DNA from: Marinoscillum sp.
Lineage (GTDB): Bacteria; Bacteroidota; Bacteroidia; Cytophagales; Cyclobacteriaceae
DNA length: 56,181 nucleotides
Direction of reading: 5' to 3'
NCBI GenBank assembly: GCA_024305105.1
Contig: JAMWZA010000017.1
Coordinates: forward strand, 1 to 56,181
The notes below the pieces were generated by a model that was not told where the DNA came from, did no database searches, and saw nothing but the letters and a program-made list of their open reading frames with translations. Shown one piece after another: positions 10,788 through 19,520 of the stretch (its first letter is position 1; each line of letters opens with the position of its first letter). Position numbers and translations under genes: made by a program.

Positions 10788-10804
10788 ACGCAATCGATTG
10801 TGTT
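10788..10804. promoter_or_regulatory. LacI-type operator upstream of GH43
   Basis: acgcaatcgattgtgtt, with the symmetric core CAATCGATTG centred on CpG as in most LacI-family operators. The same 17 bases recur at 26314 before susC, and 16 of them at 27488. It lies between the lacI-type gene and the GH43 gene, both on the minus strand. Confidence 0.8.
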
Positions 10805-10848
10805 ATCAATGCAAAAAATCCAGCCATTGAAGTTTACAAACATGATAC

Positions 10849-11904
10849 TTACGCTTTTGTGATTGACTCTTTAGGAATAACTACTCGGCGTGAAGACTCT
10901 CGAACAATCAGCTCTGTGTCCAGCATGATGGTTTGGGACTTCACAATATCCGTCTGATCTTCTCGGTTTAGCACCTGAGTGGCAGCCAGTTTTCCCATTT
11001 CGATAGCTGGATGAATGATCGTAGACAGTGGTGGATCAATAATAGTTGAAATTGGGTCATTATTGAACCCTATAACGGCCACATCATTTGGTATATCTAC
11101 TCCAACTGACTTGGCATATTTGATCAGGCTAACAGCAGCTGTATCATTCGCAGAGAAAATACCGTCAGGACGCTCAGGTAAATTCAGAAGATATTTCGCA
11201 ATACGAAAACCCTCTTCCGAGCTCAGCCGATCACTTTCGATAATCAGATTATCGTCGATGGTCAGGTCGTATTGGCGCAAAGCCGCTACATAGCCGTCCA
11301 TACGTTCTTTGTAGACATTTCTATGCCGCACACCTCCAATGTGAGCAATTCGGGTACAGCCCTGTTCTATGAGATGTTGTGTTGCTTTAAAACCCGCTTC
11401 ATAGTTATTGATCACCACCTTAGTGGTATTGATGTCATCAGGCACTCGATCCACGAATACCACCGGGATGTTCTTTTTTAAAAATTTCTGGAAATGGTCA
11501 TAATTGGTGGACTCCATCGCAAGTGACACAATTAACCCTTCGATTCTACTTCCATAAAGTGCCTTTGCATTAGCCACCTCATTTTCATAGCTATCATGCG
11601 ATTGAGAGATAATCACATTATAACCTTGCTTATTTGCCGTCATTTCCACACCGCTAATCAGTGACGAAATAAACGGTCTGTTAATCCAGGGAGTGATTAC
11701 ACCGATGGTATTGGTTCGATTGCTTCGAAGACTCGCTGCAATGACATTTGGCTGATAGCCACGCTCTTCCGCCAATTTCAAAACAGCCTTTTTAGTTTTT
11801 TTACCGATACTGTGATGGTCCTTCAGTGCCCGAGATACCGTAGACGGTGACACATTTAGTTCCTTAGCAATATCGTATATGGTAACTTCTCTTTTCTTTT
11901 CCAT
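10849..11904 (-). CDS. LacI-family transcriptional regulator
   Basis: 351 residues. The N-terminal helix-turn-helix VTIYDIAKELNVSPSTVSRA and the hinge block YQPNVIAASLRSNRTNTIGV are canonical; residues 62-345 form a periplasmic-binding-protein-like sensor (GVITPWINRPFISSLISGVE, VFVDRVPDD, GIFSANDTAAVSLIKYA, STIIHPAIEMGKLAA). It sits inside the polysaccharide locus and is the only LacI-type regulator in the window, so it is the natural reader of the repeated acgcaatcgattgtgt palindromes. The inducer is probably a sugar or uronate from xylan, an inference. Its own promoter region (11905-12062) has no such palindrome, so it may not autoregulate. Confidence 0.95.
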   Translation of the reverse strand: MEKKREVTIYDIAKELNVSPSTVSRALKDHHSIGKKTKKAVLKLAEERGYQPNVIAASLRSNRTNTIGVITPWINRPFISSLISGVEMTANKQGYNVIISQSHDSYENEVANAKALYGSRIEGLIVSLAMESTNYDHFQKFLKKNIPVVFVDRVPDDINTTKVVINNYEAGFKATQHLIEQGCTRIAHIGGVRHRNVYKERMDGYVAALRQYDLTIDDNLIIESDRLSSEEGFRIAKYLLNLPERPDGIFSANDTAAVSLIKYAKSVGVDIPNDVAVIGFNNDPISTIIDPPLSTIIHPAIEMGKLAATQVLNREDQTDIVKSQTIMLDTELIVRESSRRVVIPKESITKA

Positions 11905-12062
11905 CTAGTATGAATCTTGATACAGATTCCATCATCAGGCAAAACAACGAAACATTATTTGTTTTACAAATTAGTAAAAAATTTAGGTGGTGATCGCACA
12001 CATAGAGAAGATGTACCGCTTATGTGATCAAATCAACACTAATTTGGTTTAAAAAATCCACT

Positions 12063-14006
12063 TCAATCAAGTTTCACCTCGAAAGGACTTGCAGGAAGAC
12101 CTTCCTCATTATATAAATTGGCAAAATCCGGATTATCAGCCCAGCCATAGCGGACAAATACAGGCGCCTCTACTGCTTCACTCTGTACAATCACCTGATC
12201 GCCTTCAATTCTAGCATTTGCCCAAACATATACTTCATCTTTACCAGCAATGGCAAAATGGGCTAATTCATTAGCGCCTTTAGCGACTAGTCCAGTGCCT
12301 ACCTGATCAAAGGAAAGAACGACCTGCCCATCCACCTTCTTAGCAGATTTTAGCATAGGTCCAGAATATGTCAAGTCCTCTTCATATACCAGTTTTCTTG
12401 CGACCAATGCTGCTCGTTCCCCTACCGGTTTCTTACGCATTGGGTGTATGTCATTCCACTCTCCTAAATCGATAGCAACAACCAAACCTGTATTTTCGAG
12501 CTGGAGAATATCTGCCTGTGCCTCACGCATTTCAGCCCAATTACTCTCCTCAGGCAAGTAATTGACGTCCATAAAATTAGGCAATTGCACCACGATGACT
12601 GGAAGGTCCGGTTGGTCAAACTGAACTCGCCAATCACGCACGAAAGCCGGGAGTAACTTTTGGTATGCTTCTGGGTTTCCAGCATTACTTTCACCCTGAT
12701 ACCAACACACGCCCCTCACGGAGTAATCTGTATAAGGGGCCACCATGGCATTGAAAAGTGCCGTTGGCTGATTCTGAATAGAAATGGAACGCGGGTAATT
12801 CATACCACGACGATCATAGACCGCCCCTACCTTATAAGACCAATTCCCCTTGAGATCAAAGGTCTGATCTCCCACTTCCAGATAATACGGTTTATCAGGC
12901 ACAAAACCACCTTTCCCATACTGATTAGTCACTCGTATGGCTAATAGGTTCTTACCTTCCTTCAACACTCCAGACGGAACATCATACCTTCTTGGTGGAT
13001 ATTGATAGGTGGTATTCCCAATTTTTTGACCATTAATGTAAAACTCATCTGCATCGATGATTCGGCCCATTTCAAGAAAAGCTTCTTTTCCTGACAATGA
13101 CTCAGGAAGGTCCAACGTTCTTCTAAACCAAACAGTACCATCCAATTCTCTAATTCCTTGATCCTCCCAGTAACCTGGAATCGTCATGCTTTTCCAGGAG
13201 ATGGGCACGTATTCCGGCTCAAACCATTTGGGTTCAGACGCAAGACCCGGATCGACTGGCGAATTTGAGAATTGTTCGCTTCTGATGACGGCCGCTTTGC
13301 GATTCACACTATTTACATAGGCTGTGTCTTTATTCTTTTCTATTTCCTCCAGAATGTCATCAAATCCCTGAAAGGCAGACTCTGCCATCCAGGCTTCTAT
13401 TGGGGTTCCCCCTACACTCGCATTGATGATCCCAACAGGGATACCATACGTCTCATGGATCTGCTTTGCGAAAAAATAACCCACTACAGTGAAGCTGAGC
13501 AAATTATCGGGATTGGCTACTTTCCATTCACCTCCATTGACATCTTCCTGTGTCCCTACCAGATTAGTGGAAGTAGGAACAAGAAATTGTCTTATCTGAT
13601 CGTTGGTAGAATTGGCTATCTCCTCCGGATAGATGGTGGTGTACCTGTTAAATGCATGAACCATATTGGACTGACCAGTGCACAACCAGACATCTCCAAA
13701 AAGTACATTCTTAATTACAATACGTTCCTTTTTGCTACCTATAACGAAGGTATGAGTGCCACCTGCAGGCTGTGGCGGCAATGAAACAGACCACTTACCA
13801 GCTGCATTGGCAACTGCTTTAAGTTCTTGCTTTCCAAAGGATATCTTCACCGCACTTCCTGGATCTGACCAGCCCCAGATAGCAACCTTTTCGTTTCTCT
13901 GAAGTATCATTCCATCGCTCACGATTTTGGGTAACCTTAACTCTGCAAAAAGCGACAATGGAACCAATAGGAAAAAGAAAAAAAATGGGTTAAAGTTCTT
14001 AATCAT
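12063..14006 (-). CDS. SGNH-type acetylesterase (sialate O-acetylesterase-like), secreted
   Basis: Removes acetyl groups from glycans; in this setting probably from acetylated xylan (inference). 647 residues from the ATG at 14004-14006; a TTG two codons earlier is unlikely. Signal peptide with a phenylalanine-rich core (NPFFFFFLLVPLSLFA). Parts: N-terminal beta-sandwich, SGNH core block I with Ser113 in CTGQSNMVHAF, the VGGTPIEAWMAES block, an inserted jelly-roll like that of GH2 enzymes (residues about 260-390, WFRRTLDLPESLSGKEAF), WYQGESNAG, and the D519-I-H521 catalytic pair in EWNDIHPMRKK. It begins 2 bp after the GH30 stop, so they form one operon. Confidence 0.9.
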   Translation of the reverse strand: MIKNFNPFFFFFLLVPLSLFAELRLPKIVSDGMILQRNEKVAIWGWSDPGSAVKISFGKQELKAVANAAGKWSVSLPPQPAGGTHTFVIGSKKERIVIKNVLFGDVWLCTGQSNMVHAFNRYTTIYPEEIANSTNDQIRQFLVPTSTNLVGTQEDVNGGEWKVANPDNLLSFTVVGYFFAKQIHETYGIPVGIINASVGGTPIEAWMAESAFQGFDDILEEIEKNKDTAYVNSVNRKAAVIRSEQFSNSPVDPGLASEPKWFEPEYVPISWKSMTIPGYWEDQGIRELDGTVWFRRTLDLPESLSGKEAFLEMGRIIDADEFYINGQKIGNTTYQYPPRRYDVPSGVLKEGKNLLAIRVTNQYGKGGFVPDKPYYLEVGDQTFDLKGNWSYKVGAVYDRRGMNYPRSISIQNQPTALFNAMVAPYTDYSVRGVCWYQGESNAGNPEAYQKLLPAFVRDWRVQFDQPDLPVIVVQLPNFMDVNYLPEESNWAEMREAQADILQLENTGLVVAIDLGEWNDIHPMRKKPVGERAALVARKLVYEEDLTYSGPMLKSAKKVDGQVVLSFDQVGTGLVAKGANELAHFAIAGKDEVYVWANARIEGDQVIVQSEAVEAPVFVRYGWADNPDFANLYNEEGLPASPFEVKLD

Positions 14007-14008
14007 TA

Positions 14009-15358
14009 TCAATCATTTATTACTACAGTAGTTACACTTTCTGGAAGAGCATCTATTAATGCATTCCCATCTATCTTGTTAACAGTAAACTGTTCTCTGG
14101 ACCGATTAAAGTTAGTTACATAATAATCTGCAGACTGAGCCACTACACCATCCACTACCAGGTTTAAGTTACGAACCCTGGTGCTACTCTCATTGATGAT
14201 TACTAACACGGTTTTGCCGTCTCCATGATAGGCAGTCATTCGTAATCCAAAGTCATTGCTCATGGAAACATCAACGCGTTGATATCCAGGCCGGATATAA
14301 TTAGAGAAGTGAGAAAACGCATAGCCTCGTTTTAAAATCTCTCCTTCTGTGGTCCCTTCGGTACCATCACCGATGAATGAATAATAGCGTTTCAAATACC
14401 ACCAGATATAAGCATTCCAGTTGTTCTCCATGGCAGTATGAAGTGTGAGAAGCATTTCGAAAGTCTCTTCCCACTTGTCTTCGTTACTTCGCTCAGCCCA
14501 TGGAGTGGCTCCAGTATTACCTGTATTTAAGTTTAAAAGATATTCGGTCATCCAGATTTCTTTACCCATGGATTCCGCCAATGGGTATGGCGCCTGACCA
14601 TTACCGTAAATATGACCTGCCACGATATCAACATTGGCAGCAGCCTCATCATCCCGAAGAATCACATCCGAATAGGACTGGTTAAAATTAAACGACTCAG
14701 GTGCCGCTAACTTCACATTGATTTGAGACCCATATTCTTTAATGAAATCTCGCATATCAGCAGCAAACCAATCACAAGATTCGTAACTGACTTCAATATC
14801 TGGTTCGTTCTGAACAGATACGGCATAGATGTCTACTTCATTGTCTTCCATCAGGCTTAGAAAAGCATTAATATGATCCACAAAAGCTTGATAGTTTCCT
14901 GGTTCCAATCGTCCACCTACTTCATCAGTATTAGTTTTTAAAGAGGCAGGTGGCGACCATGGTGAAGCAAGAATATTTGCTCCATAGCTTTGAGCTTCTT
15001 TTGCTACTTCTATAATCAATGGCCACTCCTCAGGATTGCTTGCTATTCGCACTCTAAAGATGCTGAAACCAAGACCATTTTCTCCATCATCAAACGCCTT
15101 GCCTATTTCTTCTTTGCTTGGAAACTGAGTCCCCCACATTTGATTGGCCCCTCCAAATCCCGCAATGGTTTGAAAAGTGGTAGATGTCTCTACATTCAGG
15201 TCCCGAACGGCCACTACATCAGCCGGATCTTTATACTCGGGTTCTTTACCACAAGACATTAAAAAAGGTAGCGAAACAGTCAAACTAAAAATTAATATTA
15301 TTTTACCATACCGGAAACAACCAGTCTCTCGCCTCAATCTCCAGATCATCTTTATCAT
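14009..15358 (-). CDS. GH30 family xylanase (subfamily 8-like), lipoprotein
   Basis: Probable glucuronoxylan endo-beta-1,4-xylanase, which cuts xylan at places set by glucuronic acid side chains. 449 residues, lipobox LPFLMSC (C36). GH30 catalytic pair: acid/base E185 in VSVQNEPDIE and nucleophile E272 in EIWMTEYL. The blocks ILASPWSPPASLKTN, AYIWWYLKRYYSFIGDG and RGYAFSHFSNYIRPGYQRV resemble XynC-type (subfamily 8) enzymes, with the side beta-domain at about 355-449. Subfamily is judged from memory of such blocks. It leads an operon with the acetylesterase; the operator at 15421 lies between it and the divergent GH2 gene. Confidence 0.88.
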   Translation of the reverse strand: MIKMIWRLRRETGCFRYGKIILIFSLTVSLPFLMSCGKEPEYKDPADVVAVRDLNVETSTTFQTIAGFGGANQMWGTQFPSKEEIGKAFDDGENGLGFSIFRVRIASNPEEWPLIIEVAKEAQSYGANILASPWSPPASLKTNTDEVGGRLEPGNYQAFVDHINAFLSLMEDNEVDIYAVSVQNEPDIEVSYESCDWFAADMRDFIKEYGSQINVKLAAPESFNFNQSYSDVILRDDEAAANVDIVAGHIYGNGQAPYPLAESMGKEIWMTEYLLNLNTGNTGATPWAERSNEDKWEETFEMLLTLHTAMENNWNAYIWWYLKRYYSFIGDGTEGTTEGEILKRGYAFSHFSNYIRPGYQRVDVSMSNDFGLRMTAYHGDGKTVLVIINESSTRVRNLNLVVDGVVAQSADYYVTNFNRSREQFTVNKIDGNALIDALPESVTTVVIND

Positions 15359-15420
15359 TTTTGAATATTTGTTAAATTTCTCTCTTTTGTGACGGTTGAA
15401 TATCCAAATTAAACAATTTT

Positions 15421-15436
15421 ACACAACCGATTGCAT
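15421..15436. promoter_or_regulatory. LacI-type operator between GH30 and GH2
   Basis: acacaaccgattgcat, which on the other strand reads atgcaatcggttgtgt. It differs from the perfect palindrome acgcaatcgattgtgt at two positions. It lies 62 bp before the GH30 start and 65 bp before the GH2 start, so one site could control both divergent transcripts. Confidence 0.7.
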
Positions 15437-15501
15437 AAATTTATTAAGTTTACTGCTATACATCGAAAATCAATTACTTTTTTGAATTATAACGTCCTCC
15501 A

Positions 15502-18213
15502 ATGATGTCTCTAAAGTCAATCTCTTTTCTCGTTCCAATGGTACTCCTATTTGCCTGCTCATCATCTGAAGATGCAAGCCGGGAGCGAATCTTATTAAAT
15601 GATGGTTGGGCATTTATGAAATATGACTCGGAGGACATTGCAGACACACTGATCTATGATATCCGACCTGAGGTTATCGACACAAAAGATGACAAACCTG
15701 CAGATGCTAAGCCTACAGAAGCATTAGCAGTCAAAGCAGACCAGAGCGTGCTCAAGCCATGGATTCTACCAACAGGGAATGAATTTATTAACGATCCCCA
15801 AAAAAGGCATCAAAGACCTCCAGGCAGCCCCGGAGAAGATTTCCTATATGTTCAGTCAGATTTCGATGATACCGAATGGGAAAAGGTCAACCTGCCACAC
15901 GACTGGGCAATAAAAGGACCGTTCTATGAGGGCTGGAATACTCCGGTGGGTGGTGGAATGGGACGGTTACCGAGCCCTGGTATTGCATGGTACAGAAAGT
16001 CATTCGAATTGAATGCGCAAGACAAAAATAAGTCGATCTACCTGGATATAGATGGAGCTATGTCCTATGCCATGGTCTGGATCAATGGAAAGCTCGCTGG
16101 CGGATGGCCTTATGGTTATACTTCTTTTCGAGTAGACCTCACAGATCATATCAGATTTGAAGGTTCTAATCAAATCGCTATTCGCATAGACAATCCTCCG
16201 AACTCCTCTAGATGGTATCCCGGTGGAGGAATCTACCGAAATGTCTGGTTGGTAAAAACTGAAAAGACACACATAAGTCACTGGGGCACCAAGGTCATCG
16301 CCAAAAATGTGTCGGCAGAATCCGCAGAAATAGAGTTGGAAATAAGCATTGACAATGATCAAAATAAGCAGGTGACTTTAAGTACTGAGTCCAGTGTATA
16401 CTATGTTGATGAGGAGGGAAATGAACAGAAGGTTTCACAATTTGACCCTGAGCAAATCAGCATTGAAGAAAGTAATTCTGGTAAAACCCTCAGCCGTTTG
16501 ACTATTGAAAGCCCTAAACTGTGGGGTCCGCCTCCTAGCCAAACTCCCAACATGTACGTGGTTAAAACACAGTTGATCTCAAACGGAAAAGTCCTGGACG
16601 AATACCATACTCCATTCGGCATTCGAACTATCGAGTTTGATCCTGACAGAGGTGTTTTGGTCAATGGAGAACACATCTTCATCAAAGGCGTCAATCAACA
16701 CCACGACCTTGGCGCTTTAGGAGCAGCGTGGAATGAGCGAGCTGCAGAACGACAACTGGAAATGTTAAGAGAACTGGGTTGTAATGCGATCAGAATTGCT
16801 CACAACCCTCCAGCACCTGAACTTCTGGACATGACCGATCGAATGGGCTTTCTCGTGGTGGATGAACTATACGATTGTTGGGAAAGGAAGAAAACACCAT
16901 TAGACTTTCACCTGATTTTCCCTGAATGGCACGAGCAAGATTTGCGAGCGCTGATCAGAAGAGATAAAAATCATCCTTCCGTAATCATGTGGAGTACTGG
17001 AAACGAAGTGGGCGAACAGTATACTGGTGAAGCAGGTGCTGAAGTAGCTGCCCGACTTAGAGTAATTGCAAACGATGAAGACCCCACCAGGCCGACTACT
17101 GCATCCTTCAACTATGCCAAGCCAGATATGCCCATTACATCAGAAGTGGAGGCAATTAATCTTAACTATCAGGGAGAAGGTATCCGAAACGCACCGGCAT
17201 ATGCTCATCTTAAGGGAATTAACACACCTCCCAATTATCCGGGATTCCATGAGAATTACCCGGAAAAAGTGATCATCAGCAGTGAAAATGCTGCAGCGCT
17301 GAGTAGTCGAGGAACGTATCTGTTTCCTGTTGTAGATGGAATCAGTGCTCCGATTAGCGACACTGTAGGTGGCAATCCTGAAAAGCGCTACGTCAGTGCT
17401 TACGAGCTTCACACCACGGATTTCGGCTCTTCGGCTGATAAAGTTTTCAGGTCTCTGGATATGCACCCTTATGTGGCTGGAGGTTTTGTCTGGAGTGGAT
17501 GGGATTACCTTGGTGAACCTACCCCGTACTACCTTTCCAGAAGTTCCTATTTCGGTCTAATCGATCTGGCTGGATTCAAAAAAGACCGATTTTATCTTTA
17601 TCAATCGAGATGGAGACCCAATTTACCAATGGCTCACCTACTTCCACACTGGAACTGGCCGGAAAGAATTGGCAAAGTGACTCCAGTCCATGTATTCACT
17701 TCTGGGGATGAAGCAGAGCTTTTCTTCAATGGCAAATCTCTTGGGCGTAAAAAGAAAGGTCAATATGAATATCGACTCAGATGGGATGATGTGGTTTATG
17801 AGCCGGGTGAATTAAAAGTGATCTCCTATAAGAATGGGAAAAAGTGGGCAGAAGACTTAGTCAAAACAACAGGAGAAGCAACAAAAATCAGATTTACAGC
17901 AGATAGAGATACCATTTCTGCAGACGGAAAAGATCTTTCATTTGTGACCGTTGAGATTCTTGATGATAATGGGCTTGTCGTGCCGAATGCTACCAACAAA
18001 CTGTCGTTCTCTCTGGAAGGCCCCGGAGAAATAGTCGCTACAGACAATGGTGATCCTACAGATTTAACACCTTTTCCATCTAAAACAAGAAAAGCATTTA
18101 GCGGCAAGGCACTTCTAATTATTAAAAGTGCTCATAAAAAGCCTGGGTTAGTAACAGTCTCAGCAACATCTGAAGGATTAAAACCAGCTAAAATAAACAT
18201 CCAAACCAACTAA
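15502..18213 (+). CDS. Glycoside hydrolase family 2 lipoprotein (beta-galactosidase-like)
   Basis: 903 residues. Lipobox VLLFAC (C19). Order: GH2 sugar-binding domain with a long N-terminal insertion (residues about 45-112), jelly roll ending IDNPPNSSRWYPGGGIYRN, immunoglobulin-like domain, TIM barrel with acid/base E502 in STGNEVGEQ and nucleophile E595 in IISSENAAAL, then a DUF4982-type domain (VFTSGDEAELFFNGKSLG) and a C-terminal Ig-like domain (about 795-903). GH2 covers beta-galactosidase, beta-glucuronidase and others; the architecture is of the Bacteroidota beta-galactosidase type, but the substrate in a xylan locus could be a side chain. It ends exactly against the convergent CE15 gene. 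Confidence 0.92.
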   Translation: MMSLKSISFLVPMVLLFACSSSEDASRERILLNDGWAFMKYDSEDIADTLIYDIRPEVIDTKDDKPADAKPTEALAVKADQSVLKPWILPTGNEFINDPQKRHQRPPGSPGEDFLYVQSDFDDTEWEKVNLPHDWAIKGPFYEGWNTPVGGGMGRLPSPGIAWYRKSFELNAQDKNKSIYLDIDGAMSYAMVWINGKLAGGWPYGYTSFRVDLTDHIRFEGSNQIAIRIDNPPNSSRWYPGGGIYRNVWLVKTEKTHISHWGTKVIAKNVSAESAEIELEISIDNDQNKQVTLSTESSVYYVDEEGNEQKVSQFDPEQISIEESNSGKTLSRLTIESPKLWGPPPSQTPNMYVVKTQLISNGKVLDEYHTPFGIRTIEFDPDRGVLVNGEHIFIKGVNQHHDLGALGAAWNERAAERQLEMLRELGCNAIRIAHNPPAPELLDMTDRMGFLVVDELYDCWERKKTPLDFHLIFPEWHEQDLRALIRRDKNHPSVIMWSTGNEVGEQYTGEAGAEVAARLRVIANDEDPTRPTTASFNYAKPDMPITSEVEAINLNYQGEGIRNAPAYAHLKGINTPPNYPGFHENYPEKVIISSENAAALSSRGTYLFPVVDGISAPISDTVGGNPEKRYVSAYELHTTDFGSSADKVFRSLDMHPYVAGGFVWSGWDYLGEPTPYYLSRSSYFGLIDLAGFKKDRFYLYQSRWRPNLPMAHLLPHWNWPERIGKVTPVHVFTSGDEAELFFNGKSLGRKKKGQYEYRLRWDDVVYEPGELKVISYKNGKKWAEDLVKTTGEATKIRFTADRDTISADGKDLSFVTVEILDDNGLVVPNATNKLSFSLEGPGEIVATDNGDPTDLTPFPSKTRKAFSGKALLIIKSAHKKPGLVTVSATSEGLKPAKINIQTN

Positions 18214-19452
18214 CTATTCAGACAACACAGGGGTGCTCCATGTAATCCATTTGGTTAAATCCGGACTATAGGGACTAATTGCAATTTCTGTTTCAATAGA
18301 AGATTCTCCCATCAGGTACCTTTCAATAAAGGCTATTACTTCGGGATACTGACTTTCTGGCAATTGACAATGCTGATGACCATCTACAATGGAGTAACCT
18401 ATACGATCCGGCACTCCCATGGCCTGCCAGACCGTTTTAGCAGCTTCACACCCTACATGTGTAGACTCTTCGGCCAGCCATTCAAAATCTGGATTCCCCA
18501 GAACCAACAAAGCCCTTGGAGCAATCAAACTCAACAACAGGTGATGGTCAAAAGGCAGCTTATTAACATTCGAATTGAATTGTCTTAAATCAGATGAATA
18601 CCACGGAGCACCCTGAGCCCTACTGAGTATTTCTCGCTCACCATCAAGTGTTTCGGTTACTCGCCATGGTGCAGCACCTCCACCACCAGGCTCTTGCGCT
18701 ATGGTTAGCGCTATTCGTTCATCAAAAGCAGCTGAAAACAATGAAATCTTACCTGCAAAGGAGCATCCAGTTATTGCAAGATGATCCAAATCAATAGCTA
18801 ATTCAGGAAGTATTTCCACTGCATCGATCACTCGACTCACACCCCATGACCAGGCAGTAAAAAAGCCGACAGATGGATCTGGGTATAGTTCGTAAAAACC
18901 ACCAACACCTCGTTCTACTTCAAACCCCCAAGGAGCTACTTCATTTAAGTTGTATTGAATAGTGGCAATGCCTCGATCTGTAAAAAGCTCGGACGGAAGA
19001 CTGCCCGTACCACCACCAAATCCAATTCCGATTACTGCCGGAAATGGTCCATCTCCATCTGGAATAGAGATAACCGCAGTTAAATTCAATTTTTTATCTC
19101 CGTTTGTGAGGGTAATCATTAGGTTTTCTCCTTCCAGCATAGCTGATAGGTTGTCCGGTGCCTCTGGTTTAACACCCGTTTCATAATGTTGAATTAAGTT
19201 CTTTATCTCTGTTCTGCGGCAGTCCCAGTGCTCCTTAGAAATCACTCTGGTTCCATCCATCATGAGGAATGGATTCGGTAACTGTTCGATTTCCTTTAGT
19301 TCTGCGAAGGAAAGCATTTCTGATTGCTCACATTTGAAAACGATCTCCTCTGGTTCTAGCGCTTGAGGAGAGCCTACCTCCTGAGCACAACTTGCACCCA
19401 ACAGCATTGCACCATGAAAAGTAAGGGCTAATCTTAATTGACTGATTTTCAT
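18214..19452 (-). CDS. CE15-type glucuronoyl esterase, probable lipoprotein
   Basis: Cleaves esters between 4-O-methylglucuronate on xylan and lignin alcohols. 412 residues; a short lipobox-like end to the signal (LGASC, C22). Alpha/beta-hydrolase core with nucleophile S231 in AITGCSFAGK, the QEPGGGGAAPWR block (acidic E254), and catalytic H361 in VDGHQHCQLP. These are CE15 signatures. The residue after the nucleophile, usually Arg in well-studied members, is Phe here. It lies last in the susC-D-E direction but is separated from them by a strong terminator just 10 bp before its ATG, so its expression is probably lower or separately gated. Confidence 0.86.
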   Translation of the reverse strand: MKISQLRLALTFHGAMLLGASCAQEVGSPQALEPEEIVFKCEQSEMLSFAELKEIEQLPNPFLMMDGTRVISKEHWDCRRTEIKNLIQHYETGVKPEAPDNLSAMLEGENLMITLTNGDKKLNLTAVISIPDGDGPFPAVIGIGFGGGTGSLPSELFTDRGIATIQYNLNEVAPWGFEVERGVGGFYELYPDPSVGFFTAWSWGVSRVIDAVEILPELAIDLDHLAITGCSFAGKISLFSAAFDERIALTIAQEPGGGGAAPWRVTETLDGEREILSRAQGAPWYSSDLRQFNSNVNKLPFDHHLLLSLIAPRALLVLGNPDFEWLAEESTHVGCEAAKTVWQAMGVPDRIGYSIVDGHQHCQLPESQYPEVIAFIERYLMGESSIETEIAISPYSPDLTKWITWSTPVLSE

Positions 19453-19462
19453 ATATCAAAAG

Positions 19463-19494
19463 AAAAAAGAGCCGACCAGAATACTGGCCGGCTC
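19463..19494 (-). terminator. Terminator or attenuator between the SusE/F-position gene and CE15
   Basis: Read on the minus strand, an 11-bp stem (GAGCCGGCCAG / CTGGTCGGCTC, one G-U pair) with a TATT loop is followed by six T. It sits 26 bp after the upstream stop and 10 bp before the CE15 ATG, so CE15 can be expressed only by read-through, as no room for another promoter remains after it. Confidence 0.88.
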
Positions 19495-19520
19495 AAGTGT
19501 ATATAAACTATGAAGAAGTA

